Positions 16,486-24,400 are shown, counted from the stretch's first letter. The stretch: 64,000 nt of DNA from Candidatus Peribacteria bacterium RIFOXYB1_FULL_54_35 (GCA_001787755.1 MFYJ01000014.1:62001-126000); one strand, 5' to 3'. The notes: generated by a model from the sequence alone, not told the origin. Made by a program: numbers and translations.

Positions 16486-17633
16486 TCCTTGGCCTGGAAG
16501 CCTACGCTGCTTTGCTCGCGTTCCTGCAGGCTTTGGGTGGTGTACGTACAGACGAGGCGAAGTATCTCCTCAACATCCCGTATCCGCATCCACCCGCTGT
16601 CCGCTGGATTCTGAGCCAGCTGGATGCACTTCCGTTCCAGGAGATGCTGGTGCGCATCCTCTTCGCCACACTCATGGTGCAGGCGGTGTGGGTGCTGTGG
16701 GATATGGCAAGAGATTTCCCGCGTCCAAAGAGGTTCCTGCTTGCGGGACTGTGGCTCTTCTCCGGGGGAGTACTCCTGCAGGCGGGAACGGTGATGATGG
16801 CACCTCTTACGGCTCTTGAGGCTTTGATATTTCTCTGGATGCTGCAAAAGAAAATTCCCTCTGTGTGGGTGGGATTCTTCTGGCTCTTCTCCCTCTTCAC
16901 TGCCTACCAGGCGGTTCTCTTCTTCCCGCTGGTGTTCGCTTGTCTCAGGCAACACTGTTCCATCCGCAGGAGTATGTACTATCTCCTTGTGCCTGTTGTC
17001 CTTCTTGCGCTCTACACGTTTACCAATCCTCTCATACTCTCGAGTGTGGTCACACACAGCAACCGTGATCTTGAGTCTTCACTTCTGGACCGCCTGCTTG
17101 CCACAGGTCGTCTCTGGACGGTGGGGGGGAGTGCCATTCTCAGCATGCTCGGCACATGGGGAATACTCCGGTCACGCAGGTGGGAACTGGTCGCTTCTTT
17201 TCTTCTTGTAGCTGCCTACATTGCGTTCTCGCGGTACGACTACTACGCGGTGCTCTTTCTTCCTCTTTTCATTGGGGGCGTGCTTGCCTGGCCGAAGCTG
17301 CTTCTGTCCCCGCGCATGGCGACTGTGCTCACTGCTATCATCGGCATCCATTTGGCGTATTCCCTCTTTACGAATCAGCATCTGTCTTCTGCACGGACGA
17401 CAGTGCAGCTGCTTGATGGGATGAATGTGCAAGGGGCACTCCTCATCGAGGGTTCCTTTGGGCATGAGTGGCAGTACGAGAGTCCGTGGGAGATACGGCG
17501 GTTCTCGGAGCATCTCCTCGAGGATGCGGGCGTTGTTGTTTGTTTGCAGACATGCCCGGAGTGGGACAAGCGCACCTGGCGAGTTATCCTCTTCGAACCG
17601 GAAGTCTGGGTGCGGAGTAAATGGCTTTCCTAG
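16467..17633 (+). CDS. Polytopic membrane protein, GT-C/GT39-like glycosyltransferase
   Basis: 388 aa with about nine hydrophobic segments. Directly after helix 1 comes RTDEAKYLLNIPYPHPP; the D-E-A-x-Y pattern in the first outer loop is the classic GT39/ArnT/PMT metal and catalytic region. Such enzymes move a sugar from a polyprenyl-phosphate carrier onto protein or lipid at the outer face. The start at 16467 lies within the end of the small gene before it. Its stop codon shares the palindrome CTAG with the stop of the convergent epimerase. Confidence 0.75.
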   Translation: MRRVLLILGLEAYAALLAFLQALGGVRTDEAKYLLNIPYPHPPAVRWILSQLDALPFQEMLVRILFATLMVQAVWVLWDMARDFPRPKRFLLAGLWLFSGGVLLQAGTVMMAPLTALEALIFLWMLQKKIPSVWVGFFWLFSLFTAYQAVLFFPLVFACLRQHCSIRRSMYYLLVPVVLLALYTFTNPLILSSVVTHSNRDLESSLLDRLLATGRLWTVGGSAILSMLGTWGILRSRRWELVASFLLVAAYIAFSRYDYYAVLFLPLFIGGVLAWPKLLLSPRMATVLTAIIGIHLAYSLFTNQHLSSARTTVQLLDGMNVQGALLIEGSFGHEWQYESPWEIRRFSEHLLEDAGVVVCLQTCPEWDKRTWRVILFEPEVWVRSKWLS

Positions 17634-18595
17634 GCGATATTGTGGTACTCCTTGTACCACGCAATGAACTGGGGGATTCCTTCCCTGATCTGTGTTTTTG
17701 GATCGTAGCCGAGCATCTTCCGCGCTTTATCCACGTTTGCCGAGGTCTGGACGACGTCGCCCGGCTGCATGGGCAGGAACTCTTTCCTCCCCTCTTTGCC
17801 GAGGCACTGCTCAATGATTTTCACGTAGTCCATGAGCTCTTCGGTTTTATCTCCCCCCAGGTTGAAGACTTCGCAGGGGTAGTTCTTATCCAGTGCGGCC
17901 ACCACACCAGCTACGATGTCATCGATGTACGTGAAGTCCCGCCGCATTTTTCCCCCACCAAAAATTTTCATTGGCTTGTCTTTCACTATCCAGTCCGTAA
18001 AGAGGTAGAGCGCCATGTCCGGCCTGCCCCACGGGCCGTACACCGTAAAGAACCGGAGGCCTGTGCAGTGGAGCCCGAAGAGGTGGTGGTACACGCTAGC
18101 CTGGAGCTCGTTGGCCTTCTTCGTCATTCCATAGAGTGAGGCTTGGGCATCCGTGTTCAGGTCCTCCGAGAGAGGGGAAATCTTGCTGTCTCCGTACACC
18201 GAGCTGCTGCTAGCGTAGATGAAGCCGCCGACCTTCCGTTCCTTCGCGAGGTCGATGATGTTCCCGAATCCGGCGATGTTGTCCTCCAGGAACATTTCCG
18301 GGTGCTCGATGGAGTGGCGCACGCCAGCCTGTGCCGCCAGGTGGCATACGCGCGTGTCTGGTCCGGCACCCATAAGATCGAAAGCTTTCTTCAGCGATTT
18401 TTTGTCCTTCAGGTCTCCGCGCACAAGTCTGAAGTTCTTGTACTGCCTGAGTATCTTGTTGCGGGCTTCCTTGAGCTTCGGGTCGTAGTAATCATTGAAG
18501 TTGTCGAACCCGATCACCTCATCACCGCGCTCGAGGAGCGCTTTTGCTGTGTGGAAGCCAATGAACCCTGCCGAACCTGTCAGGAGGATGCGCAT
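17630..18595 (-). CDS. NAD-dependent epimerase, UDP-glucuronate 4-epimerase type
   Basis: 321 aa. The NAD motif is TGSAGFIGFHTAKALL and the segment FDNFNDYYDPKLKEAR is characteristic of UDP-glucuronate/UDP-glucose 4-epimerases of the CapI/LpsL kind. The active site shows ASSSSVYG and YGMTKKANE (YxxxK). It lies 102 bp downstream of the UDP-glucose 6-dehydrogenase on the same strand, so the pair likely converts UDP-glucose to UDP-glucuronate and then UDP-galacturonate. Confidence 0.85.
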   Translation of the reverse strand: MRILLTGSAGFIGFHTAKALLERGDEVIGFDNFNDYYDPKLKEARNKILRQYKNFRLVRGDLKDKKSLKKAFDLMGAGPDTRVCHLAAQAGVRHSIEHPEMFLEDNIAGFGNIIDLAKERKVGGFIYASSSSVYGDSKISPLSEDLNTDAQASLYGMTKKANELQASVYHHLFGLHCTGLRFFTVYGPWGRPDMALYLFTDWIVKDKPMKIFGGGKMRRDFTYIDDIVAGVVAALDKNYPCEVFNLGGDKTEELMDYVKIIEQCLGKEGRKEFLPMQPGDVVQTSANVDKARKMLGYDPKTQIREGIPQFIAWYKEYHNIA

Positions 18596-18624
18596 AATCA
18601 GGAAGACAGAGTATCGGTGTAATA

Positions 18625-18685
18625 ATTATTGAGCTCGCCCTGAGCGAGTGAGCGCAGCGGAACGGGCCGAAGGGTGAGGAGAATC
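18625..18685. repeat. Palindromic repeat of the CCTGAGC/GTCGAAGG class
   Basis: The core GCCCTGAGCGAG ... GGCCGAAGGGTGAGGAG matches the theme CCTGAGCNNNGTCGAAGG seen at 36153, 47546, 49651 and 49801. It fills the gap between two same-strand genes. Confidence 0.55.
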
Positions 18686-18697
18686 TTCATGACGAAA

Positions 18698-20005
18698 TCA
18701 GGAAACGCCAATACCGTGATACTGCAGCCCTGCTCCTCTCACCTCCTCCGGTTCGTAGATATTCCGGCCATCGAAGAGGTGCTTGCCTCTCATCACGCCT
18801 TTCAATTCGTTCAGATCAACACCCCGGAAGGCATCCCACTCTGTGAGCACGATTACTGCATCTGCCTCCTTCGCCGCTTCCATGGGGGAGTTCACATACT
18901 CGATGTCCGGTTCCATCTTCTTCGCGTTTCCCATGGCCACAGGATCATGTGCGCGTACGGTGTGGCCGGCTTTCTTCAGCATCGGAATGAGATCTAAGCT
19001 CGGCGCTTCGCGCATGTCATCGGTCTTCGGTTTAAAGCTCAGTCCCCAGATAGCGACGTTTGCCTTGTCCGGGAGGACATCGAGGAGTTTCTGGAAGAAG
19101 CGCATGCGCTGGCGGGTGTTGACCTCGTGTGTTGCCTTCACAATGGGCAGGGGAATGCCTGTCTCCTTGCTCAGGGCAATGAGCGCCTTTACATCCTTGG
19201 GGAAGCAGCTCCCGCCGTACCCGATTCCTGCGTGCAGGAAGCGGGGGCCGATACGGTCATCCAGTCCGAGGCCGTTCGCGATATCACGGATGTTCCCTCC
19301 CGTCTCTTCACAGAGTTCCGAGAGCATGTTGATGAAGGAGATCTTGGTGGCGAGGAACGCATTACTCGCATACTTCACGATTTCCGCGCTTTCCCTCTGC
19401 ATGTGGAGGACGGGTTTCCCGACGCGCGTGAGCGGCTGGTAGAGCTCGTCGATGAGCTCCGTCGCCCACTTGTCTCCGTTGATGCCCACGACAATGCGGT
19501 CCGGCTGCAGCGTGTCCTGCACGGCACACCCTTCCCGCAGGAACTCCGGGTTGGAGATTACCGGGATGTGGTACTCCACGCCGCGTTCCCTGAGAATCTC
19601 TTTGATCTTCTCCTCGCACTTGCTTCCTGTCCCGACAGGGACGGTCGATTTATTCACGAAGACGAGGTCGTGGTCGACGTTCCTAGCTACCTCCTCCGCG
19701 ACGGTGAATACGGCTTTCAGGTCAGCGGAGAAATCTTTGTTGGGGGGCGTTGCAACAGCGCTGAATACCACTGTGACGAGTGGGAGTGCCTCTGCGAGAT
19801 CAGTGGTGAAGGAAAGATGCCCTGTTTTGAGCCCCCGTTTCAGCAGTTCTTCCAGCCCCGGCTCGTAGATGGTGCACTCACCCTTCTTCAGCTTCTTCAC
19901 TTTTGCTTCATCGATATCCACACCAATGACCGTATGCCCGAGCTCCGCGAAGCAGGCTGCGGAAACAAGGCCAACGTAACCGGTGCCAACAACAGCAAGA
20001 TGCAT
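18698..20005 (-). CDS. ugd: UDP-glucose 6-dehydrogenase
   Basis: 435 aa, the normal length. VVGTGYVGLVSAACFAELGH (residues 5-24) binds NAD; STVPVGTG and ISNPEFLREGCA are family blocks; the catalytic cysteine is in GYGGSCFPKD near 260. It oxidises UDP-glucose to UDP-glucuronate in the cytoplasm with two NAD. The UDP-glucuronate epimerase follows downstream. TAGACT ends 9 nt before the ATG, with no SD, consistent with a leaderless start. Confidence 0.95.
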   Translation of the reverse strand: MHLAVVGTGYVGLVSAACFAELGHTVIGVDIDEAKVKKLKKGECTIYEPGLEELLKRGLKTGHLSFTTDLAEALPLVTVVFSAVATPPNKDFSADLKAVFTVAEEVARNVDHDLVFVNKSTVPVGTGSKCEEKIKEILRERGVEYHIPVISNPEFLREGCAVQDTLQPDRIVVGINGDKWATELIDELYQPLTRVGKPVLHMQRESAEIVKYASNAFLATKISFINMLSELCEETGGNIRDIANGLGLDDRIGPRFLHAGIGYGGSCFPKDVKALIALSKETGIPLPIVKATHEVNTRQRMRFFQKLLDVLPDKANVAIWGLSFKPKTDDMREAPSLDLIPMLKKAGHTVRAHDPVAMGNAKKMEPDIEYVNSPMEAAKEADAVIVLTEWDAFRGVDLNELKGVMRGKHLFDGRNIYEPEEVRGAGLQYHGIGVS

Positions 20006-20111
20006 TGCACATGTAGTCTACTCGTGAAGGTAGGGACCTGTCATACAAAGAGTGCTCTTTGTCTGGAGCCCAAAACATGTACCATAACGGGTGGTTTTCC
20101 ACGTTTCTCAC

Positions 20112-21062
20112 ATGTCCCGCATTCTTGTCACCGGCTCCACTGCCTACGACCTCCTCCTCACCTATGATGGGTCCTTCACCGATTCCATCGATCCGAATGC
20201 GCTCGATTCCTTCTCCGTGGGCTACGTCACTCCGCACTTCGAGCGGCACCACGGGGGGACGGGAGCGAATATCTCCTGGAATTTGAAACTCCTCCGGCAG
20301 GAGCCGCTCCTCGTTTCTACTGTGGGGAGCGATGGCGGAGAATACCTCGCGCTTCTCGAGGAGCGGGGGATTTCCACCGCACACATAGAGAAAAGAGAAG
20401 ACGCCCTCACGGCGACTGCCATCATCGGTTCCGATAACCGGGAGCACCAGATCACCTTCTACCACCCCGGTGCGGATGCCAAAGGCTCGTGGCCGGATCT
20501 TGCGGACGAGCGCGAGAACATCGGTTATGCCATCGTAAGCCCGCGCGACACAACCATCATGGTGGATGCGATGCAATGGTGCCGCAGCTTCGGAGTGAGT
20601 TTTCTCTTCGATCCCGGCCAGCAGGTGATGTCCTTTGGGAAAGATGCTCTCCTGCGGAGCATGGAATCCAGCAGCGGGGTTGTCGTGAACGCGTATGAGT
20701 GGAGCGCGGTTACAGAACGGCTGAAAATGACTGAGGACGATCTCCTCGGACGTATTCCGTTCATTGTCGTGACGCGCGGCGAGCAGGGGGTGGAGGTCTT
20801 CACACGCGGGCATGCCATCGCTCTCCCGTCCTGCAAAGCTGAGAAAGTTATCAATCCGACCGGTGCGGGAGACGCGCTGCGTGCAGGGATCCTCACGGGG
20901 CTTGCTGCTGGGTGGTCTCTGCGGGATGCCGCCAGACTCGGGGCGGCCATGGGCTCCTTTGCCGTGGAGTGCGAGGGAACGCTCATGGATTCCCTCGATC
21001 TTGATCACCTATGGGAGCGGGCGAGGGTCACATACGGAGAAGATTTGCCTCCATTGCCGTGA
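20112..21062 (+). CDS. PfkB-family carbohydrate kinase, possible adenosine kinase
   Basis: 316 aa. The PfkB N-terminal region has GGTGANISWNLKLL near residues 46-59, and the C-terminal signature is INPTGAGDALRAGIL near 253-267 with the catalytic base Asp in GAGD. It lies 139 bp before adenosylhomocysteinase on the same strand. Because that enzyme releases adenosine, an adenosine kinase role is a reasonable inference; ribokinase-type sugar kinases share these motifs. ATG at 20112 starts MSRILVTGSTAYDLL; no SD or close -10 is visible. Confidence 0.75.
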   Translation: MSRILVTGSTAYDLLLTYDGSFTDSIDPNALDSFSVGYVTPHFERHHGGTGANISWNLKLLRQEPLLVSTVGSDGGEYLALLEERGISTAHIEKREDALTATAIIGSDNREHQITFYHPGADAKGSWPDLADERENIGYAIVSPRDTTIMVDAMQWCRSFGVSFLFDPGQQVMSFGKDALLRSMESSSGVVVNAYEWSAVTERLKMTEDDLLGRIPFIVVTRGEQGVEVFTRGHAIALPSCKAEKVINPTGAGDALRAGILTGLAAGWSLRDAARLGAAMGSFAVECEGTLMDSLDLDHLWERARVTYGEDLPPLP

Positions 21063-21088
21063 TTGCGCATTTGGGGTTGATTTTGGTT

Positions 21089-21153
21089 TCGTTACTCGTT
21101 CGCTTGTTGCTCGTGAGAACGAGAGAACGAGCCCACGAGTAAACAAGTAACGC
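21089..21153. repeat. Word-array inverted repeat (ACTCGTT family)
   Basis: GTTACTCGTTCGCTTGTTGC on the left is mirrored by ACGAGTAAACAAGTAAC on the right, with GAGAACGAG words between. Nearly the same word set fills 32674-32745, more than 11 kb away. Confidence 0.75.
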
Positions 21154-21200
21154 TTGGTATTTTCTTGATTGCATTCCCCGGTTTCCGTACGCTCCTGCCG

Positions 21201-22454
21201 ATGTCGCATGTCAAAGACCCGCAACTAGCAGAACAGGGGCGCCTGAATCTGGAGATCGCCGAACGGCGCATGGGCGCGCTCCTTAAACTGCGCAGGCGCA
21301 TTACCAAAGACCAGACTTTTGCGGGCCTCACCATCGGCATGGCCCTGCATGTGACCAAGGAGACCGGCGTGCTCGTACGCACGTTCACAGCGGGCGGTGC
21401 CAAAGTTGCCGTTACGAGCTGTAATCCCCTGAGCACCCAAGATGACATTGCTGCCGCGCTTGCGGAGGAAGACGGCGTGCTTGTGTGGGCGTACAAAGGA
21501 GAAACCACCGAGGACTACTACAAATTCCTCACCGCAGTCATCGATACTGAACCCGACATCACCATCGATGACGGGTGCGATCTCGTCACGGAAATTCACC
21601 AGAAGCATCCGGATCTCCTAAGCAAAGTGATCGGCGGATGCGAGGAAACCACGACGGGCATCAACCGCCTCCGCGCCATGGTGCAGGATGGCGCACTCAA
21701 GATGCCGATGATTGCGGTGAACGACAACAAGACCAAGCACCTCATGGACAACTACTACGGCACGGGGCAGTCCACCTTCGACGGCATCCTCCGTTCCACC
21801 AACATCCTCGTTGCAGGCAAGACAGTGGTGGTTCTTGGCTATGGAAGCTGCGGGAAAGGAGTGGCTCTGCGAGCCAAAGGGCTCGGGGCGCAGGTCATCG
21901 TCACCGAAGTAGACGCGTTCTGCGGGCTGCAGGCTGCCATGGACGGCAACCGCGTCATGCGGATGGAAGAGGCGGCACCTCTCGGCGATCTCTTCGTCAC
22001 TGTCACCGGCAACTACCACGTCATCCGCACGGAGCACATGCAGCACATGAAAGACACGGCGGTGCTCTGCAACTCCGGGCATTTCGATAATGAAATAGAT
22101 ATGAAGGGGCTGGAGACCATGGTCAAGCGCAAGCGCCGCGTGCGCCACTACCTCGATGAGTACCTTATGAAAGACGGGCGTGTCCTCTACGTGGCTGGGG
22201 AAGGACGCCTCGTGAACCTCGCCTCGGCGGAAGGGCACCCAAGCGAAGTAATGAGCCTCTCGTTCTGCGGGCAGGCGCTGGCATGCGAATACCTCGTGAA
22301 GCACAGGGGCAAGCTCCCGAAAGACGTCATCACGCTCCCGCCGGAAATCGATGCGGAGATTGCACAGCTTCAGCTCACTGCCATGGGTCTGACTATTGAT
22401 AAGCTCACTCCCGAGCAGGTGAAATATTTGGCGAGCTGGCAGGAGGGGACGTAG
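21201..22454 (+). CDS. ahcY: Adenosylhomocysteinase (SAH hydrolase)
   Basis: 417 aa, close to the shorter archaeal/thermophile form. Landmarks are CNPLSTQDDIAAAL, the substrate block VNDNKTKHLMDNYYGTGQS (two runs around residues 171-190), the NAD motif VVLGYGSCGKGVALRAKGLG, and HPSEVMSLSFCGQ. It splits S-adenosylhomocysteine into adenosine and homocysteine, relieving product inhibition of the methyltransferases in the window. TACGCT at 21188-21193 ends 7 nt before the ATG, with no SD. Confidence 0.95.
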   Translation: MSHVKDPQLAEQGRLNLEIAERRMGALLKLRRRITKDQTFAGLTIGMALHVTKETGVLVRTFTAGGAKVAVTSCNPLSTQDDIAAALAEEDGVLVWAYKGETTEDYYKFLTAVIDTEPDITIDDGCDLVTEIHQKHPDLLSKVIGGCEETTTGINRLRAMVQDGALKMPMIAVNDNKTKHLMDNYYGTGQSTFDGILRSTNILVAGKTVVVLGYGSCGKGVALRAKGLGAQVIVTEVDAFCGLQAAMDGNRVMRMEEAAPLGDLFVTVTGNYHVIRTEHMQHMKDTAVLCNSGHFDNEIDMKGLETMVKRKRRVRHYLDEYLMKDGRVLYVAGEGRLVNLASAEGHPSEVMSLSFCGQALACEYLVKHRGKLPKDVITLPPEIDAEIAQLQLTAMGLTIDKLTPEQVKYLASWQEGT

Positions 22455-22458
22455 GAAA

Positions 22459-22560
22459 ATCCTGAAAAACTCAAGTTGTCACAGTGAGCTCTGACGAACT
22501 GCGACAACTTGGCGCATGTCATGGTTCGTCAGTGCTCACCATGACATGCTTTTATAGAGC
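22459..22560. repeat. Dispersed palindromic repeat, copy 2 (empty site)
   Basis: Same two hairpins as 1853-1990: arms AGTTGTCACAG / CTGCGACAACT, then GCATGTCATGG / CCATGACATGC. CTCTGACG joins AACTGCGAC directly at 22496/22497, so the 20-bp palindrome present at 1892-1911 is absent. Confidence 0.85.
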
Positions 22561-22587
22561 TTCCCCCACAAACCCCTGAGTGCATGA

Positions 22588-22633
22588 AGAAAAGCCCTGG
22601 CGTCGGTTACCGCGGCGGTAACCAACCCAAGGC
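22588..22633 (-). terminator. Intrinsic terminator of small gene A
   Basis: A long GC-rich stem with inner arms GGTTACCGC / GCGGTAACC (22594-22633), followed on the minus strand by TTTTCTTC. A near-identical copy ends small gene B at 22945-22989. Confidence 0.85.
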
Positions 22634-22641
22634 GTGCCTCC

Positions 22642-22788
22642 TCAGAATCCTTTTTCCCTTGCGGCTTTGCGAAGGGCGGCCTTTTGCTCGTACCAGGCGC
22701 GTACTTCGGCCTTCTTCGCACGTTTTCCCTTTGGTAGGGGTTTTTCGTGCTTTGCGTCGCGCCTCGCCTGCTGACGGTTCTTGGTCAT
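22642..22788 (-). CDS. Small basic protein A (48 aa), unknown function
   Basis: It begins MTKNRQQARRDAKHEK and ends with AALRKAAREKGF; about one third of the residues are Lys or Arg, with no membrane segment. A perfect Shine-Dalgarno AGGAGG lies 6 nt before the ATG at 22788, unusual for this window. The gene has a -35/-10 promoter, a hairpin leader and an intrinsic terminator, all duplicated around gene B, although the two proteins resemble each other only weakly at the N-terminus. A nucleic-acid- or ribosome-binding role is a guess from charge alone. Confidence 0.75.
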   Translation of the reverse strand: MTKNRQQARRDAKHEKPLPKGKRAKKAEVRAWYEQKAALRKAAREKGF

Positions 22789-22924
22789 CGGCACCTCCTT
22801 TCCGGTGATTCAGGTTGGAACAGAAGAGGGGAAGATGCTCTTTTCAAGAGAGCACTCTCCTCTCCCCGTTTTTTGCTGTTTTCAACGATCAAATGGGTTG
22901 TAACTGCTAGTTGTGTAAAATCAA
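22789..22924 (-). promoter_or_regulatory. Promoter and structured leader of small gene A
   Basis: On the minus strand TTGATT (22919-22924) and TACAAC (22897-22902) are spaced by 16 bp. The transcript would begin near 22890 and run about 100 nt to the ATG. It contains a hairpin with arms GAGAGGAGAGTGCTC / GAGCATCTTCCCCTC (about 22823-22867). Promoter, hairpin and SD are all conserved upstream of gene B. Confidence 0.7.
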
Positions 22925-22944
22925 GAATGTTTTTTTATAATATG

Positions 22945-22989
22945 AAAAAGCCCTGGCGTCGGTTACCGTGGCGGTAACCAACCCAAGGC
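22945..22989 (-). terminator. Intrinsic terminator of small gene B
   Basis: Copy of the 22588-22633 terminator, differing by few bases, with TTTTTC on the minus strand after the stem. The promoter of gene A starts immediately after it. Confidence 0.85.
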
Positions 22990-23009
22990 GTGCCTCTTCG
23001 TGGGGAGAA

Positions 23010-23213
23010 TCACCCCCCCTTGGCGGCTTTCATGAGCCGATGGAACTCGCTCTCCGAGATTCTCGGATGTTGCCGAGCAAATTTCTTGGCGGCTTTCACC
23101 GCCTCGGCTTGATGCTGGGCAAGCTTCGCCCTTGCTCGCTTGCCCATTTTTGCATTGGAGTGCTGAGAACTCCGTTCATCAGCTTTTCGCTCCCGTCGGT
23201 TCTTCTTCGACAC
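23010..23213 (-). CDS. Small basic protein B (67 aa), unknown function
   Basis: It begins MSKKNRRERKADERSS, is rich in Lys, Arg, Ala and His, and has a probable amphipathic helix KLAQHQAEAVKAAKKFARQ in the middle. The start is GTG at 23213, with GGAAGGAGGTGAGCA just upstream giving a strong SD. Its promoter, hairpin leader and terminator are sister copies of those of gene A. No family recognised. Confidence 0.75.
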   Translation of the reverse strand: MSKKNRRERKADERSSQHSNAKMGKRARAKLAQHQAEAVKAAKKFARQHPRISESEFHRLMKAAKGG

Positions 23214-23359
23214 TGCTCACCTCCTTCCGGTTATTGGGATGTTGGAAGCTGTTGGGACAGAAGAGGGGAAGATGCTCCGTATAAGCACTCTCCTCTCTTC
23301 GGTTTGATTCATGCTTTCAAAGACTGAATGGATTGTACCGAGTGATTGCTATAAATCAA
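23214..23359 (-). promoter_or_regulatory. Promoter and structured leader of small gene B
   Basis: On the minus strand TTGATT (23354-23359) and TACAAT (23332-23337) are spaced by 16 bp, as for gene A, with matching flanks (ACATTC before the -35). The leader hairpin has arms AGAGGAGAGTGCTT / AGCATCTTCCCCTCT (about 23263-23299), followed by the SD. Confidence 0.7.
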
Positions 23360-23378
23360 GAATGTGTCTTTATGATTT

Positions 23379-23419
23379 GGAAGGCAGAAGTCAGTTTTTT
23401 GTACTGACCTCTGCCTTCC
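23379..23419. terminator. Strong hairpin with T-rich loop
   Basis: Arms GGAAGGCAGAAGTCAGT (23379-23395) and ACTGACCTCTGCCTTCC (23403-23419) differ by one position. It uses the same GAAGGCAG words as 60040-60085. It insulates gene B's promoter from the region to the right. Between it and 23573 I see only AT-rich sequence. Confidence 0.6.
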
Positions 23420-23572
23420 GCTTTTTGCCCTCTTATTCCGAAGTCCTCTGTCTTGCTGTTTTTACCTTCTGTATGCGCAAAATAAGGATGATGTGATGTA
23501 TGGTTGACTCTTTGGTTTCCATTCCTTATTCTGACGAATGTCACTTGTATTCTTGTAATGGTACAAAGTAAT

Positions 23573-23600
23573 TGACAATTATCTGTATTAGTTTATCTTA
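23573..23600 (+). promoter_or_regulatory. Sigma-70-type promoter for the candidate RNA at 23607
   Basis: A consensus -35 TTGACA (23573-23578) is followed after 16 bp by TATCTT (23595-23600). The upstream DNA is AT-rich. Confidence 0.55.
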
Positions 23601-23606
23601 TTCAAA

Positions 23607-23735
23607 GCGATGAAGAACCGTTCCCACCTCATCACCGCCCTGTGCCCGATTCGCTTCCTCTATGAGGAAGGGGTGCTCAGCTGATGGAGAGACAGAACTG
23701 AGTAGCATGCCCCTTCAAAGCAAGAAGGGCTTTTC
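23607..23735 (+). ncRNA. Candidate small structured RNA
   Basis: Between the promoter at 23573 and a terminator hairpin GCCCCTTC / GAAGGGC with TTTTCGTT (23709-23735) lie about 130 nt without a credible open frame. Internal hairpins are TTCCTC / GAGGAA near 23650 and TGCTCAG / CTGAG-AGCA near 23671-23708. I could not match it to SRP, 6S, tmRNA or RNase P RNA by eye. It could instead be an attenuator leader for the gene at 23869. Confidence 0.45.
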
Positions 23736-23868
23736 GTTCATTCACAACACCGTTCTGTATGTACCTTGCTCTTGTGCCTCCTTAACTACTGAAACAATGC
23801 ATAGAAGGGGGCCCACGGATTTCCGTGCCATGTTGGGAGAGCTGGAAACTTTTTGGGAGAATCGTTTT

Positions 23869-24069
23869 ATGGCCAGTCAGAAGGCACTGAGGAAGATGCG
23901 GAGCCGCAATGGGTCCGGTCAAGCGGTCGCTGCCAGCACCAACGGCAACGGCGAGATGTCGGCCGCCGCCCGCAAGCTGCTTGAGAATGCAGCTCTGCGG
24001 GGCGCAACCGGGTCCAACAACGTGACCCGGGAGCGACAGCTTGTTGCTGCTAGGGCCAAGCGTGCCTGA
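23869..24069 (+). CDS. Small basic protein C (66 aa), unknown function
   Basis: It begins MASQKALRKMRSRNG and ends QLVAARAKRA, with a Ser/Asn/Gly-rich linker in the middle and no membrane segment. GGGAG lies 9 nt before the ATG at 23869. The frame is open further upstream (to 23662), but that part crosses the RNA terminator and the module edge, so the short form is preferred. Followed by a strong terminator at 24104. Confidence 0.55.
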   Translation: MASQKALRKMRSRNGSGQAVAASTNGNGEMSAAARKLLENAALRGATGSNNVTRERQLVAARAKRA

Positions 24070-24103
24070 TCTTCTGGGCTTCTTTTCTCATCTCCCAAAC
24101 CCC

Positions 24104-24140
24104 GCTCAGTCCGCTACAGTTTCACTGCGGCGGACTGAGC
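24104..24140 (+). terminator. Terminator-like hairpin after small gene C
   Basis: Perfect 11-bp stem GCTCAGTCCGC / GCGGACTGAGC with a 15-nt loop. Module 2 carries a counterpart at 24401-24438 with a shared loop end (GTTT-ACTGC). Confidence 0.6.
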
Positions 24141-24320
24141 ACATCCTTACCATCCATTTGGGGGGAGCAAGGTGTGTACACCACAGTGATCTTTTAAAGC
24201 GTCGTCTTTCGTACGTACCTTGCTCTTGTACCTCCTTCGTTTTACGGGGGGCGGTCCGCACTTCTGTGTGCCAGCGATGGAAGAGCATTCATAAAGTGAG
24301 AAAAATTCTGAGCATCAGAA

Positions 24321-24367
24321 AGGCTCACCGCACTTGCGAGACCAAGTTCTCCTAAGTGTGGTGAGCC
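24321..24367 (+). ncRNA. Candidate structured RNA inside module 2
   Basis: GGCTCACCGCACTT (24321-24334) pairs with AAGTGTGGTGAGCC (24354-24367) at 13 of 14 positions around a 19-nt loop. A partly paired outer layer (AAAGTGAGAAA with TTTCTCAC) surrounds it. The only open frame here is a 29-codon string without a clear SD. Confidence 0.35.
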
Positions 24368-24400
24368 ACTGGTAGCTCACTTTATTTCTCACCTGACGAA

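Larger units (their letters stand above)
23761..24179. repeat. Inverted-repeat-bounded module 1
   Basis: Left edge GTACCTTGCTCTTGTGCCTC and right edge GGGGGGAGCAAGGTGTGTAC share the inverted core ACCTTGCTC / GAGCAAGGT. Inside are small gene C and a GCTCAGTCCGC hairpin just before the right edge. Module 2 at 24211-24477 has the same layout. Confidence 0.55.

Noticed and set aside
23665-23708. Possible hammerhead ribozyme core (CTGATG...GAAC)
   Set aside because: The required A after CUGAUG and a proper stem II/GAAA are missing.
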